Assembly (NCBI RefSeq): GCF_015223195.1 | Contig: NZ_JADFUA010000015.1 | Span: 1 to 64,000 of the forward strand | Reading direction: 5' to 3' | DNA length: 64,000 nt | Origin: Chitinilyticum piscinae | GTDB lineage: Bacteria; Pseudomonadota; Gammaproteobacteria; Burkholderiales; Chitinibacteraceae | Part shown: one piece after another, positions 26,293 through 35,460 of the stretch | Numbering within the stretch: the stretch's first letter is position 1 | Layout: every line of letters begins with the position of its first letter | Notes under the pieces: model-generated | What the model was told of the DNA's origin: nothing | The model's input: the letters and a program-made list of their open reading frames with translations, nothing else | Database searches by the model: none | Translations under genes and position numbers: made by a program

Positions 26293-26295
26293 GGT

Positions 26296-26640
26296 CTACT
26301 TTCCGTTTTCTGTGACGCAGCCTCCCAGCTCCGGCGAGCCACCCGGCGGCGAGGGCGGGGTGTTAGGCTGCGCTCCATGGTCTTGCAGTCCGAACAGTGC
26401 TCGGTCGTCAGGCCGGGTCAGATAGGCGTCCAGGCGTTCCATGAATCGCCCTCTGGCCGTTTCGTCGCGTTCCATCATTTCCAGAACCAACGCCCCCGCC
26501 AGAATCTTGCGCCGTGTGTCCTCTGCCCTGCTGCGTTTGGCGTCGGCTGCCCGTTTACGGGCTTCGATTTTTTGCCGCTGTGCCTTGGCCTGTTTTAGCT
26601 GCTCTTCCAGCTTGCTGATTTTGTCGTTTATGTCCGCCAT
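26296..26640 (-). CDS. mobC: MobC-like mobilisation accessory protein
   Basis: 114 residues: an N-terminal coiled coil (DKISKLEEQLKQAKAQRQKI), a basic region (EARKRAADAKRSRAEDTRRK) and a helical segment (LVLEMMERDETARGRFMERL), as in the small MobC/MobS proteins encoded divergently from MobQ-type relaxases. Assists strand separation at oriT, which lies in the divergent gap. The disordered Pro-rich C-terminus is not conserved. Confidence 0.75.
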   Translation of the reverse strand: MADINDKISKLEEQLKQAKAQRQKIEARKRAADAKRSRAEDTRRKILAGALVLEMMERDETARGRFMERLDAYLTRPDDRALFGLQDHGAQPNTPPSPPGGSPELGGCVTENGK

Positions 26641-26668
26641 GCTTCCCCCTTTGGTTGTGGTGTGGCAT

Positions 26669-26783
26669 GGCTATTCTAGCGCGGTCGGAGGGGATGCGCC
26701 TCCGGGAGCGAAGGGCTAGAATAGCCCGCAGCACCATCCCCCGCGCCGAAAGGCAAGGGCGCACTTATGCAAACTTCGTTTGC
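26669..26783 (-). other. oriT: oriT of MobQ (IncQ-like) type
   Basis: On the minus strand the inverted repeat GCAAAC-gaa-GTTTGC (26769-26783) is followed by ATAAGTGCGCCCTT (26755-26768). That is the hairpin plus nick region arrangement of R1162/RSF1010 (TAAGTGCGCCCT), nicked after TAAGTGCG. A second 12-base inverted repeat, GGCTATTCTAGC at 26669 and GCTAGAATAGCC at 26715, lies further in. Located between divergent mobC and mobA, as expected. Confidence 0.85.
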
Positions 26784-26824
26784 GTGCGGTCGCTGAGCGA
26801 CGGAAAACCCAAAGGCAAAAGCAA

Positions 26825-27943
26825 ATGGCGATTTATCACCTGTCCGTGAAAACGATAAGCCGGTCGGCTGGCCGATCTGCGACCGCCGCCGCTGCTTATC
26901 GTTCAGGTGATGAAATCACCGACGAGCGAACCGGCGAGATTCACGACTATCGGCGCAAGGCCGGTGTCGAATCTGCCGAGCTGGTCTTGCCAGCCAATGC
27001 GCCAGAGTGGGCAGCCGACCGGGCTGCGCTCTGGAACGCTGCCGAGCAAGCCGAAACCCGGAAGAACTCAACCGTGGCGCGGGAGTTCGAGATTGCCTTG
27101 CCCGCCGAATTGCCCGCAGCGCAACGGCGGCGACTGGCTCAGGACTTCGCCCGCGAAATCGTCGAGCGCCACGGTTGCGCGGCAGACGTGGCGATTCATG
27201 CGCCGGGCAAGGAAGGCGACAATCGCAACCATCACGCCCACATTCTGCTATCGACTCGCCGCCTCACCTCGGTGGGCTTCACCGAGAAAACCCGCGAGCT
27301 GGACGACCAGAAAACCGGCAAGCAGCTTGTCACCGAATGGCGCGAACGCTTCGCCAGTTTGCAGAACGAGCGACTGGCCGAGGCGGGCATTGCCGCCCGC
27401 GTTGACCACCGCAGTCACGCCGAGCGCGGGCTTGATGAAGTGCCGGGGCAGCACTTCGGGCCAGCAATCGCCGGGATGCTGCGCCGGGGCGCAACCTCTG
27501 ACGTGGCCGAGCGTATCCGGGCTGAACAGGTCGAAGCCCTGCTAACCCGCGCCAAGGAGGCGGGCGAGCTGGAGCGGCAAGCGAAGGCGATAGACAGAAC
27601 CATCCTCGACTTGTCCGGCAGCCTTGAGGCGGCCAAGGCTGAACGCGCCCAGGTTGATCAGGCGAAGCAATCCGCCGCCGCAGGCATGGCCGACTTCCGG
27701 GCGCAGTTCGAGGCGCACAAGCAGGCCGAGGCCGGAAAGCAGCAAGCCCGCGATGCCTTCGAGCAGTTCAAGGCCGACCAGCAGCGCCGCATCGAGCAGG
27801 CCAGAGAAGCCGAGCAGCGAAACGCTGCCGAGCTGGCGCGGCAGCGGCAGATCGAGGAAGCCAAGCAGGCCGCCAAACCGCAGGAAAACAAACCAGCCCA
27901 GCCCAAGCGCAGCCGCGATAGCGGGCCGGATTTTTCGATGTAA
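26825..27943 (+). CDS. mobA: MobA/MobL-family relaxase (MobQ class)
   Basis: 372 residues from MAIYHLSVKTISRSAGRSAT. MobA/MobL hallmarks: the nucleophile Tyr in ATAAAAYRSGDEI, motif DVAIHAPGKEGDNRNHHAHI with the metal-binding His cluster, and ERHG. The long C-terminal part (from residue 230) is coiled coil and replaces the primase domain of IncQ MobA. Nicks oriT and carries the strand in conjugation helped by another plasmid. No replication gene of the parent plasmid is present nearby. Confidence 0.92.
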   Translation: MAIYHLSVKTISRSAGRSATAAAAYRSGDEITDERTGEIHDYRRKAGVESAELVLPANAPEWAADRAALWNAAEQAETRKNSTVAREFEIALPAELPAAQRRRLAQDFAREIVERHGCAADVAIHAPGKEGDNRNHHAHILLSTRRLTSVGFTEKTRELDDQKTGKQLVTEWRERFASLQNERLAEAGIAARVDHRSHAERGLDEVPGQHFGPAIAGMLRRGATSDVAERIRAEQVEALLTRAKEAGELERQAKAIDRTILDLSGSLEAAKAERAQVDQAKQSAAAGMADFRAQFEAHKQAEAGKQQARDAFEQFKADQQRRIEQAREAEQRNAAELARQRQIEEAKQAAKPQENKPAQPKRSRDSGPDFSM

Positions 27944-28027
27944 AACATACAAAAATGCAATTATGTTGTTTTGTGTTTGCGTTTTTATTGTGCAATAAAG
28001 CCATCAAAAACGAACGGATTTGCAGAT

Positions 28028-28288
28028 ATGAAGCCTCTTGATGTCGATAGTTTTGCAGTGTTGACCCGCACCGGGTGCGTGCACCGCGTTTTTCTGACCC
28101 CGTACCCCGCCATTGACGGCGGTGGCTGGTTTCTTGACGTTGATCACAACGACCACGGGCTAACCCGTGAGCTGCACACCAAGCGCACCGGCTTGCGGGT
28201 TTTCAAAACATCGGACGCGGCCATTCGGGCGCTGCATGAGTGCGGCTATGCGGGTTCGGTAGTCGTGGTTATGAAGCCAGAAGTATGA
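28028..28288 (+). CDS. Small conserved mobilisation-region protein, function unknown
   Basis: 86 residues, MKPLDVDSFAVLTRTGCVHR. No motif I recognise and no membrane segment; it sits between the relaxase and a membrane protein in the same direction. Likely part of the plasmid module. Confidence 0.55.
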   Translation: MKPLDVDSFAVLTRTGCVHRVFLTPYPAIDGGGWFLDVDHNDHGLTRELHTKRTGLRVFKTSDAAIRALHECGYAGSVVVVMKPEV

Positions 28289-28307
28289 AGCCGGAAGGGG
28301 GCAAGTG

Positions 28308-29018
28308 ATGGACGCACAGCAACAGCTATTCGGCCTGATGGCCTTGGCAGAAGATCAGCAAAAAGCGGTACAGGCCGCCATCGAGGCGCTAGAAGCCGAG
28401 CGGGAAACGCTCCAGCGCGAGCGGGAAGCCTTCAAACAGGCCACCAGCGCAGCGGCGGGCGTGGTGGTTGAGGTCAAGCAAGCCGCTGCGGCGGCGATTC
28501 CGGGCGTTCAGAAGGCCGCAGAAAACGCCGTAGGCGCTGCGGTGAGGGTTTCCCTTGCTGGCGCGTCACAAGCGGCGGCAAACGCGCTAGAAACGGCTTC
28601 TAGCCCTATTCTGTCGGCCTTGACGGGGGTGGTGCGGGCGGGGGAGAGCGCCGCCGACCGCCTGAACGCTGCAAGCGCCGCGTTTGGCTGGCGTTGGGCA
28701 ACCGTGGCGGGCGGCATTTCAGCGGGCGCGATTGTGGCCGTTTCGCTGGTGGCGTGGGGCGCGGTCTGGTGGCAACGCGGCGAGGTTGAGAGCTTGCAGG
28801 CCGAACGGCAGGCGCTGGCTACTGATGTGGCGCGGCTGCAAGTCAGCGTGGCCGACTTGGAAAAACGCGGCGGGCGCATCGTGATGAACGACTGCGGCGG
28901 GCGGTTGTGCATCGAGGCCAGCGGCAATCAGGGCAGGGACAGCAACGGCAAGCCCGCGCCGCTTGGCAGCTGGACGACCAAGGCCGGGGCGATTCTGGTC
29001 ATTCCGAAGGGGTACTAA
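28308..29018 (+). CDS. Membrane-anchored mobilisation protein (MobB-like)
   Basis: 236 residues from ATG 28308. N-terminal coiled coil (AAIEALEAERETLQREREAF), an Ala-rich helical stretch, one membrane segment (TVAGGISAGAIVAVSLVAWG, about residue 145) and a second coiled coil followed by a Cys-containing C-terminal domain (NDCGGRLCIEASGN). The layout recalls MobB-type partners that couple the relaxosome to the membrane. Assignment is by layout and neighbours only. Confidence 0.5.
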   Translation: MDAQQQLFGLMALAEDQQKAVQAAIEALEAERETLQREREAFKQATSAAAGVVVEVKQAAAAAIPGVQKAAENAVGAAVRVSLAGASQAAANALETASSPILSALTGVVRAGESAADRLNAASAAFGWRWATVAGGISAGAIVAVSLVAWGAVWWQRGEVESLQAERQALATDVARLQVSVADLEKRGGRIVMNDCGGRLCIEASGNQGRDSNGKPAPLGSWTTKAGAILVIPKGY

Positions 29019-29341
29019 TGGGCTGCGGGGAGCAAGCACGAGCTGGGTACAGGGACTGACACAATCTGCTGTGGCGGTTGTTGGGTGAATTCCGCGCCAG
29101 CCTGTTCCTGGAGGCTCCGCAGAATTAGGAAAAAATTGTGCGCTAAGCCACTGCGGCTGATTTACTACTTGAAGTCTGGCTCTCCTGCCCTCCATCAACA
29201 AAGGCGTCGCTGGTTGACGCGGTCGTGGAAGCTGGTGCGGCCGCCTTGCAAATCCAGTTAAAAAAGCTGGGTGGTGTAGCCTGTCTTGCTGACTTGGCAT
29301 GTAATGACAGGCCGCTGCGACGCATGGGGTTCCCGGATCTC
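29019..29341. other. Junction region without an intact gene
   Basis: Between the mobilisation module and the IS5-family fragment. The minus strand continues the IS frame out of register, with no conserved transposase motif, so it is either degraded IS sequence or unrelated filler. Confidence 0.35.
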
Positions 29342-29771
29342 GTAAACCATTCGAGGTGCCCGCTTGTAGCAACTGGCTGGTCATGCCGTCAAACAGGGCG
29401 GTGGCACCGGCAACGCCGATGCGGTTCTCGAACTCCCAGATCGTGGTGCGGTCGGGAATGTTGGCGGCGTGGGTGAGGCCGCAGAACCGCTGGTAACTCA
29501 TGCGGTCGAGCAACTGGAACTCCATCTGCTCATCCGACAGGTTGTACAGGCGTTTGAGCACCAGAATGCGCACCATGGTTTCCGTCGGAAACGCCGGCCG
29601 TCCACCCTGCAGGCTGACCGGACGCGGCGCCACTTGATCGACTCGCAGTGCCAGCGCGATAAAATCGATGTGACGCTCGATGCGCTGCAGCGGATCGCCC
29701 AAATCATCAATCTTCGCGCGATGGCGGTCAGCGGCAAACAAGTCGGTTTTGATGGCAGAGCGGTTCTTCAT
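29342..29771 (-). pseudogene. IS5-family transposase, N-terminal fragment
   Basis: About 143 residues: MKNRSAIKTDLFAADRHRAK, PLQRIERHIDFIALA, FPTETMVRILVLKRLYNLSD and EFQLLDRMSYQRFCGL followed by IPDRTTIWEFENRIG are the N-terminal (DUF772-type) region of IS5-group transposases. The DDE catalytic part is missing after FDGMTSQLLQAG. No clear terminal repeats. Confidence 0.8.
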
Positions 29772-29797
29772 GGCTGTATCTTACGGATTCTGTACGG

Positions 29798-32535
29798 TTG
29801 CCAGTTTACACGCCTGGGCTGCTGGGGTTTTTCGAGGTGCCCATCTATGTCGCCAAGGTCGCACACACCGCATTTCCCGGCGCAAACCTTCAACCAGACC
29901 GTTCGCCCAGCCTGTGGCAAATACTGGCGATAGGCGATCCGGCAAGACCGCCACTTCCGGATCGGAAGCCAACGGCTCAGCCAAGTCCTGCTCCCTCGCC
30001 TGCACCCACTCAGACAGTAACTCCACTTCCCACTACAACACCCATTGTTGTCACCACACCAACGTTGCCAATCACGCCAGCCCCACTTGCATTCAACCGA
30101 CTGGAAGATTCTGACTCTAGAATCAAAATCACCGACTGGATGAGCACTCTGCAGGAAAGCCGCCAATACCCGACCCCCAACCCCGCGCCGGGAGCTACCC
30201 CCCCAGGCTCGACGCCCATGATGCCGGTGCGCCCCGAGCATGGCCTGACGCTGGAGCAGAACCCGCCCACCTTCACCTGGCCGATGCAGGATTTCACCAG
30301 CGATTATCAGCAAGTGGAATACATCCTGGAAATCCGCCACCCTGACGGGCATGTCGAGGCATTCAGCAGCCCCTACAACTGGTATCTGCCACGCAAGCTC
30401 TATTCGCCGGGCACCTATGAATGGCGGGTAACGGGCAAGGGGCTTGATCTCAAGCCCAATCTGGGCAAGGACTCGATCAGTGGCTGGCGGCGATTTACCA
30501 TCAGTCCGACGGCAATGCCGCTTGTCGAGCAAAGCCAGCTGAGCTGGTTTGTGAACGATCGCAGCTGGTATGAGCAGGTAAAGCAGAGCCCGCATCCCCG
30601 GCTGCAACCCGAGCAGCTGATTGATGAGTTGCGCCCGGCATTGACGACCGGCGAGCGGTCGGAGATGTTCAAATACCTGATCAAGGATGTCAGAAATCAG
30701 GCCGCCCGCGCCGTGCTGCGTGACACGTCTGGAACTATCACGGCGGATTACAGACTGCCCGCCATGCCGGTGCTTGGCACGGAAACCATCGGTGGCCTCC
30801 CCCCCGAAAAGTACTACATCATCAAATCACAGGAAGTGCCAGCACGCGAACACCGACTGATCGCCAATTCAACGCTGGTCTGGCTCATTTACCGCCACTC
30901 CAGCAATCCTGACGAGCAGGCGCTCGCCCGGCTTGCCATGCAGGACGCCAAGGACCGCGTCATGAACCTGGCTGGCTGGCCCGGACTGGGGCTGGATGCC
31001 TATGCCGGCAATACCGATTCGGGCGCGCGCTGGACCTTGCTGGCGATGGTGCGCGGCTACGATGCGCTGTATCCGGTGCTGAGTCAGTCCGAGCGCGAGA
31101 TGATCCTGCGAAACGCCCGTACCCGTTTTGCCAATATGGAGCCGGTGCTGATCGGGAAGCGCCGCTACATTGAGCGCACCCCGATGGATTCGCACAATGT
31201 CCAGGCCATCATGGCCATGGGAGGGATCACCGCCGTCCTCGCTGGCGATGAAATCAACGGTCAGGCGGCATTCGATGAAGCGGTCTTCTCCCGCTACGTA
31301 CCCCTTATTTATGCATTCGGCTCGCCCTGGGGGGACAGCGATGGCGGCTGGACCAACAGTGGCGGCTATGGGACACAGCAACCGGATGGCAGTTATCTGC
31401 ATCTGGATGCACTCAAGTACGCCGCGCAAATCGACCCCTATCGCCTGATGCAGCAGCGCAACTACATGCACTGGCATATGATTTCCAATCTGCCGGGGCG
31501 CATCCCTGCGCCGTTCGGTGACGGCGCCGATGTTGAAAAAACATTTCCCCGGCGTATGCCCGCATTTTGTACTCCCGCAATCCGACGCAGGATCTGGCGT
31601 GGTACTCGTCACAGTTGCCCCCGCCCAACGGCTTCCGATCATTCGCCAGGCTGATTTCACCAACCATTTCCGACAGCAAGGGTCTGGCCGGGCCGGACAA
31701 CCGCAGTACGTCCGCGCTGTTCGAATCGGTAGGGCAGGTCACGATGCACAGCGATTTGACTGACAAAAATCGCACGACCATTCATTTCCGCTCCAGCCCC
31801 TATGGCGCCATCAATCACGGCCATGCCGACCAGAATGCGTTTACCGTCGGCAGTCAGGGCAGCGCCTTGCTGATCAGCAGTGGTGTTTATGACTATTATT
31901 TCTCACCTCATGCCCAAGCCTGGTACCGGCAGACCAAGGCCAGCAATGCCCTGACCTATGATGGCGGCATCGGCCAGCAGGCGGAACGCTGGTATGCGGC
32001 TACCGGCAAGATCAGAGCCTATATGGACGGCGGCGACTTCACGATCACCACTGGCGACGCCACACGCGCCTATGATCCGGCCACCATCCAGCGCGTCCTG
32101 CGCACGCTGGTATATCTGAAGGACAATCTGCTGCTGGTGCATGACGATGCCAGCGCCAGCAAACCCGTGAGCTGGGAATGGAATTTCCACACGCAGGAAG
32201 CCGCCAGTGCGGCGGGCGGACCACAGGGCATGATTGCGGTGCAGCGCGGCCAGGCCAAACTCTGCATGCAGCAGCTGGCGGGCTCGCCGCTGACCAAACT
32301 CGCGCAAACCGACCAATACCCGGTCAATCCGTCCACCAGCGGCTGGACGCCGACCCATCACGCCGTCTGGTCGGTGGCCACGCCAGGCACGAGCTTTGAA
32401 AGCCTGGTACTGATCGACATTGGCTGCCAGGAAAGCAGCAAGCCGGTGGTACAACGCGATGGCAGTGCGCTGCTGGTCAAGGTGCGGGATCGCGAATTCC
32501 GCTTCGAAGCCGGCAAGCTGCCGCAATATCGCTAA
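29798..32535 (+). pseudogene. Heparinase II/III-like polysaccharide lyase with one frameshift
   Basis: Two overlapping frames read as one protein of about 900 residues: the first ends after GDGADVEKTF, the second resumes at AYARILYSRNPTQDLAWYSS near 31550, beside A6 and C4 runs. Order: Pro/Thr-rich linker (SPAPSPAPTQTVTPLPTTT), Ig-like/DUF4962 domain (HGLTLEQNPPTFTWPMQ), alpha/alpha toroid (GDSDGGWTNSGGYGTQQ) and the heparinase beta-sheet domain (INHGHADQNAFTVGSQG). The 5' end lies against the IS5 fragment and no signal peptide is seen, so the true start is probably lost. Would degrade acidic polysaccharide in the periplasm if intact. Confidence 0.75.
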
Positions 32536-32577
32536 ACGCAACAAAACACCTTGAGGAAATCCGGCGGGGCGTAGACT

Positions 32578-32825
32578 GCGGCAAGAAACGCGCTCGACAT
32601 TCATCGCCAGTTGCTGCATGGCTTCACGCTGCTCGCCGGATGAATGCGAAATATCGCTCACCCTGTGCACCGTGTCTGCCATGCGCTGATTGATGTTGCG
32701 CAACGCCTCTTGCGCCCCCTCGACCAGCGCGACGCTTTTCCCGACATGCACAGCGCCTTCGCGCATGCCGCTGACCGCCAAGCTGGTATCGCACTGAATC
32801 GCCTGAATCATGCTGTTGATGATGG
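32578..32825 (-). pseudogene. Methyl-accepting chemotaxis protein, fragment of the signalling domain
   Basis: IQAIQCDTSLAVSGMREGAV, VALVEGAQEALRNINQRMAD and VHRVSDISHSSGEQREAMQQ are the descending helix of an MCP cytoplasmic domain with methylation-helix character. The hairpin tip and everything N-terminal are absent. Confidence 0.75.
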
Positions 32826-33007
32826 ATCAGCGTGGCGGCGACGCCAGTGTGGAGAAACCACCTGCAGCGACAGGCAGCCACACCCCGGACCGTCGACAAT
32901 GCCTCGGCCGAAGCTGCGCTTGCGACGAATAGTATAAAAATACGCAGGTATTACGCTGCAGCCATTTGCAGTGAATGGCCGCAGAAGCATGGACTGTACC
33001 GTATATA

Positions 33008-34228
33008 TCAACCTTCCTTCCCGTCCGGCCTGGGCTGCAGGTACATCGGCAGGTGGCGGGCAGACCAGAGCGCCAGCACCAGTGCGATGCCGCCAGCAGC
33101 AAGCAGCAGCAACGGTATGCGCAGTGCGGACAGCCATTCGCCCAGGAGGCGCAGCAGTGTCAGGGTCTGCAGCAGCCAGAACAGTGTCCACGTCAGCCGG
33201 CTGGCGACGAGTGCGCGGCCGGAGTGGCCGAGCGTGACGCGGGTGACGAAGGCCAGCAGCATGGACAGCATGAAACCCAGCGCCAGCGCGTGCAGGCCGG
33301 CATGACCCGAGCCGCTGAGGGGCGACGCAATCGGGCCGGTTTCCAGCACCAGCAGTACCATTCCCAAGCCGGCCCACAGGAAGGCAATGTGCTGCATCGC
33401 CAGCAGCGGCACGTGCAGCGACTTTCGCAACTGCCAGCGCCAGCTGGTGTACAGCAGCTGCGCCGCCAGCAGAACATCAACAGGGTATGTGGCTACAGCC
33501 AATACATTTAAAAGGCCGTGTAACCATACCCCGCCAACCATCATGTAAAGCAACCAGTCCGGCCGCCACGACTGATAGGGTTGCAGCACGTTGGCCGAGA
33601 AAAACGGCAGCATGCGGTGGCAGACCACCAGAAACACCGGCAGCAGCATGCCCCACAGCAGCAGGGTTTCGGCGTAATGGATGAATTGCCACTGCGCAGT
33701 GATTGCGACGAAGGCGTACAAACCCAGCGCCACCGCCCCGAGTGCAAAGGCGGCCAGAATCAGTGCGGCGTGCTTGCGGTCCGGCGCGTGGCTGGCGCGG
33801 ATGCGCCCCATCCAGATCAGGCAGGCCCACAGCCAGGCCAGCGTCTGCACGATACTGGCGATGGGCCAAAGCACGGGAAACCGCGTCGCCAGCAGCAGCC
33901 CGGCGCTACCCAGCGCATACGGCACGATGGCGGCGAGCCAGGCGCGGGTGGCTGGCGGCGCGACGCCCAGCCACTTCGGCCCGGCGGTGTAAATGAAGCC
34001 CAGCATGAACAGCGGAAAAAAGCCGCCCAGCATCAGTTGCCCGTGCAGAAAGCTCGGCGGCAGCTGTGAAACGCTTATGCCAAAGGTGCGTCCCGCCAGC
34101 TCCAGCAGCCACCACAGCAAGGCCAGCAGCAACACGCCGCCGCCCAGAAAGAAGCCGGCGCGGTGCGGCGCCTGAACAAGCTGGCGCAGTGACAACGCGG
34201 CGGGAGCGGGTTCCGGGTGGCTGGCCAT
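33008..34228 (-). CDS. nnrS: NnrS family haem/copper membrane protein
   Basis: 406 residues, about 12 membrane segments, start MASHPEPAPAALSLRQLVQA at 34228. NnrS signatures: HRAGFFLGGGVLLLALLWW, HGQLMLGGFFPLFMLGFIYT, RMLPFFSANVLQ and HAGLHALALGFMLSMLLAFVTRV (with many conserved His) . Known to protect against nitrosative stress and often controlled by NsrR or NNR. Downstream of the RIC gene, six bases apart, in a norZ-DUF2249-ric-nnrS series. Confidence 0.92.
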   Translation of the reverse strand: MASHPEPAPAALSLRQLVQAPHRAGFFLGGGVLLLALLWWLLELAGRTFGISVSQLPPSFLHGQLMLGGFFPLFMLGFIYTAGPKWLGVAPPATRAWLAAIVPYALGSAGLLLATRFPVLWPIASIVQTLAWLWACLIWMGRIRASHAPDRKHAALILAAFALGAVALGLYAFVAITAQWQFIHYAETLLLWGMLLPVFLVVCHRMLPFFSANVLQPYQSWRPDWLLYMMVGGVWLHGLLNVLAVATYPVDVLLAAQLLYTSWRWQLRKSLHVPLLAMQHIAFLWAGLGMVLLVLETGPIASPLSGSGHAGLHALALGFMLSMLLAFVTRVTLGHSGRALVASRLTWTLFWLLQTLTLLRLLGEWLSALRIPLLLLAAGGIALVLALWSARHLPMYLQPRPDGKEG

Positions 34229-34233
34229 GGCTG

Positions 34234-34953
34234 TTAATCTCCGCTGCACGCACAGCCGCCCGAACCGCAACCGGTATCGGCCGGCGGCGCTTCGAACTGC
34301 GGGAACAGCACGTTGTTTTCCAGATGGATGTGGCTGACGAGGTCGTCGCCCAGCTGCTTCAGCCCGGCGTAGAGCGCACGCCAGGTGGTGCAGGCTTCCG
34401 CCGGCGGCGTCATGTCATTGGTCAGTGCAGCCAGGCGCTCCAGATTGGCGCCATGCTCGACGTGCTCGCTGCGCATCATGCCGATCGGATGCACGACGAA
34501 GGGATTGCCGCCGCTTTTCAGCATCGGGAACAGCACCTGCTCTTCCTTCTGCATGTGCTCAAGCAGCTCGCCTTCGATTTCGGTCAGCAAGTCAGCCAGC
34601 CCGGCCGGGACATCCGGATGGCCGCGATGCACGGCTTCCACCCGCTTGGCCATGGCGATCAGCTCGGGCAGCTGGGCGCGGTGCACGTCGTGAAAGCGCT
34701 CCAGAATATGGTCGATCAGCTCGGACGCACTGGCGAATTGCGGCGCGGCGTCGCTGCGCTGCAGCGTGGCCAGCTCGGCGAGGATGGTCTGCACATCCAG
34801 CCCCTTGTCAGCAGCTGCCTGTTGCAGGCTGATCTGCCCGCCACAGCAGTAGTCGAGCTTCAGGCGGCGGAATACCGCGGTTGATCCGGGCAGCGCGACG
34901 GCGATCTGGCCGATGGCCTGCGCCGCGTCGATGGGCGTTTGCGGGGTAGTCAT
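34234..34953 (-). CDS. ytfE: RIC/YtfE-type di-iron repair protein
   Basis: 239 residues. N-terminal ScdA/DUF542 domain with the Cys pair LKLDYCCGGQISLQQA, then a hemerythrin-like four-helix bundle with iron ligands H-x3-H...E-x3-H pattern (RFHDVHRAQLPELI, EGELLEHMQKEEQVLFPM, MRSEHVEHGANLE, VSHIHLENNVLFP). Repairs Fe-S clusters damaged by NO. The C-terminal CGSGGCACSGD tail is unusual and may bind metal. Located with nnrS and norZ. Confidence 0.93.
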   Translation of the reverse strand: MTTPQTPIDAAQAIGQIAVALPGSTAVFRRLKLDYCCGGQISLQQAAADKGLDVQTILAELATLQRSDAAPQFASASELIDHILERFHDVHRAQLPELIAMAKRVEAVHRGHPDVPAGLADLLTEIEGELLEHMQKEEQVLFPMLKSGGNPFVVHPIGMMRSEHVEHGANLERLAALTNDMTPPAEACTTWRALYAGLKQLGDDLVSHIHLENNVLFPQFEAPPADTGCGSGGCACSGD

Positions 34954-35076
34954 GGACGATTCTCCGGAAAATTGAAATAAAACAATTCAGTGCCGGGGCG
35001 ACGGGACCAGCAAGAACACCTCAGGTTTTGCCTGTGGCCATCATGGGCTCCGCCCTTCCCGGTTTTGATCAATCTT

Positions 35077-35346
35077 TCAGGCTGCAGCCAGAATGCGGAA
35101 ATCGATCACGATCTCGCCCGGCTCGCGCTGCACGTATTCGATGCGCACGCGCGGGCCGAAGAATTGCTCGATCTGCGCCAGGAGCGGCAGCGGGTCGTGG
35201 TCGTTGCAGAAGCGCATGGTTTCGCCCGGCTGCAGCGCATTGAGCGCGCCGAAAATCGCCGCGTGACGGAAACGCCGGGCGATGCCGCGCGCGTCAAAAC
35301 CGTAGGTGCCGTCCTGAATGACGGGAATGGAACAATCGTGGGCCAT
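35077..35346 (-). CDS. DUF2249 domain protein
   Basis: 89 residues from MAHDCSIPVIQDGTYGFDAR (ATG 35346, with AAGGAGTTTC upstream). DUF2249/TusA-like fold: FDARGIARRFRHAAIFGALN and MRFCNDHDPLPLLAQIEQFF, ending VDFRILAA. Frequently encoded with NO-reductase and hemerythrin genes; molecular role not established. A longer version reaching 35415 would run into the hairpin and is rejected. Confidence 0.85.
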   Translation of the reverse strand: MAHDCSIPVIQDGTYGFDARGIARRFRHAAIFGALNALQPGETMRFCNDHDPLPLLAQIEQFFGPRVRIEYVQREPGEIVIDFRILAAA

Positions 35347-35369
35347 GGTGAAACTCCTTCGGTAGTGTT

Positions 35370-35395
35370 GCCCCGGCAGACCGATCTGCCGGGGC
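35370..35395. terminator. Hairpin between norZ and the DUF2249 gene
   Basis: GCCCCGGCAGA-ccga-TCTGCCGGGGC, a perfect 11-base stem. No T-run follows in the transcribed direction, so it may be an RNA-processing or attenuation structure rather than a full terminator. Confidence 0.55.
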
Positions 35396-35460
35396 AGTAG
35401 TTCAAACAAAAACAAACCAGATGAATGATCAAAAATAAATATTCAGACACATTGCGTGCT

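Noticed and set aside
26296..26330. CTTTCCGTTTTCTGTGACG near the mobC end looks like part of the Tn3-family repeat (CCGTTTTCTGAGACGACCCC).
   Set aside because: It is the natural 3' end of the mobC frame (VTENGK-stop), lacks the GACCCC terminus and the CTTAGCG inner end, and has no duplication; the likeness is about 14 bases and probably chance.
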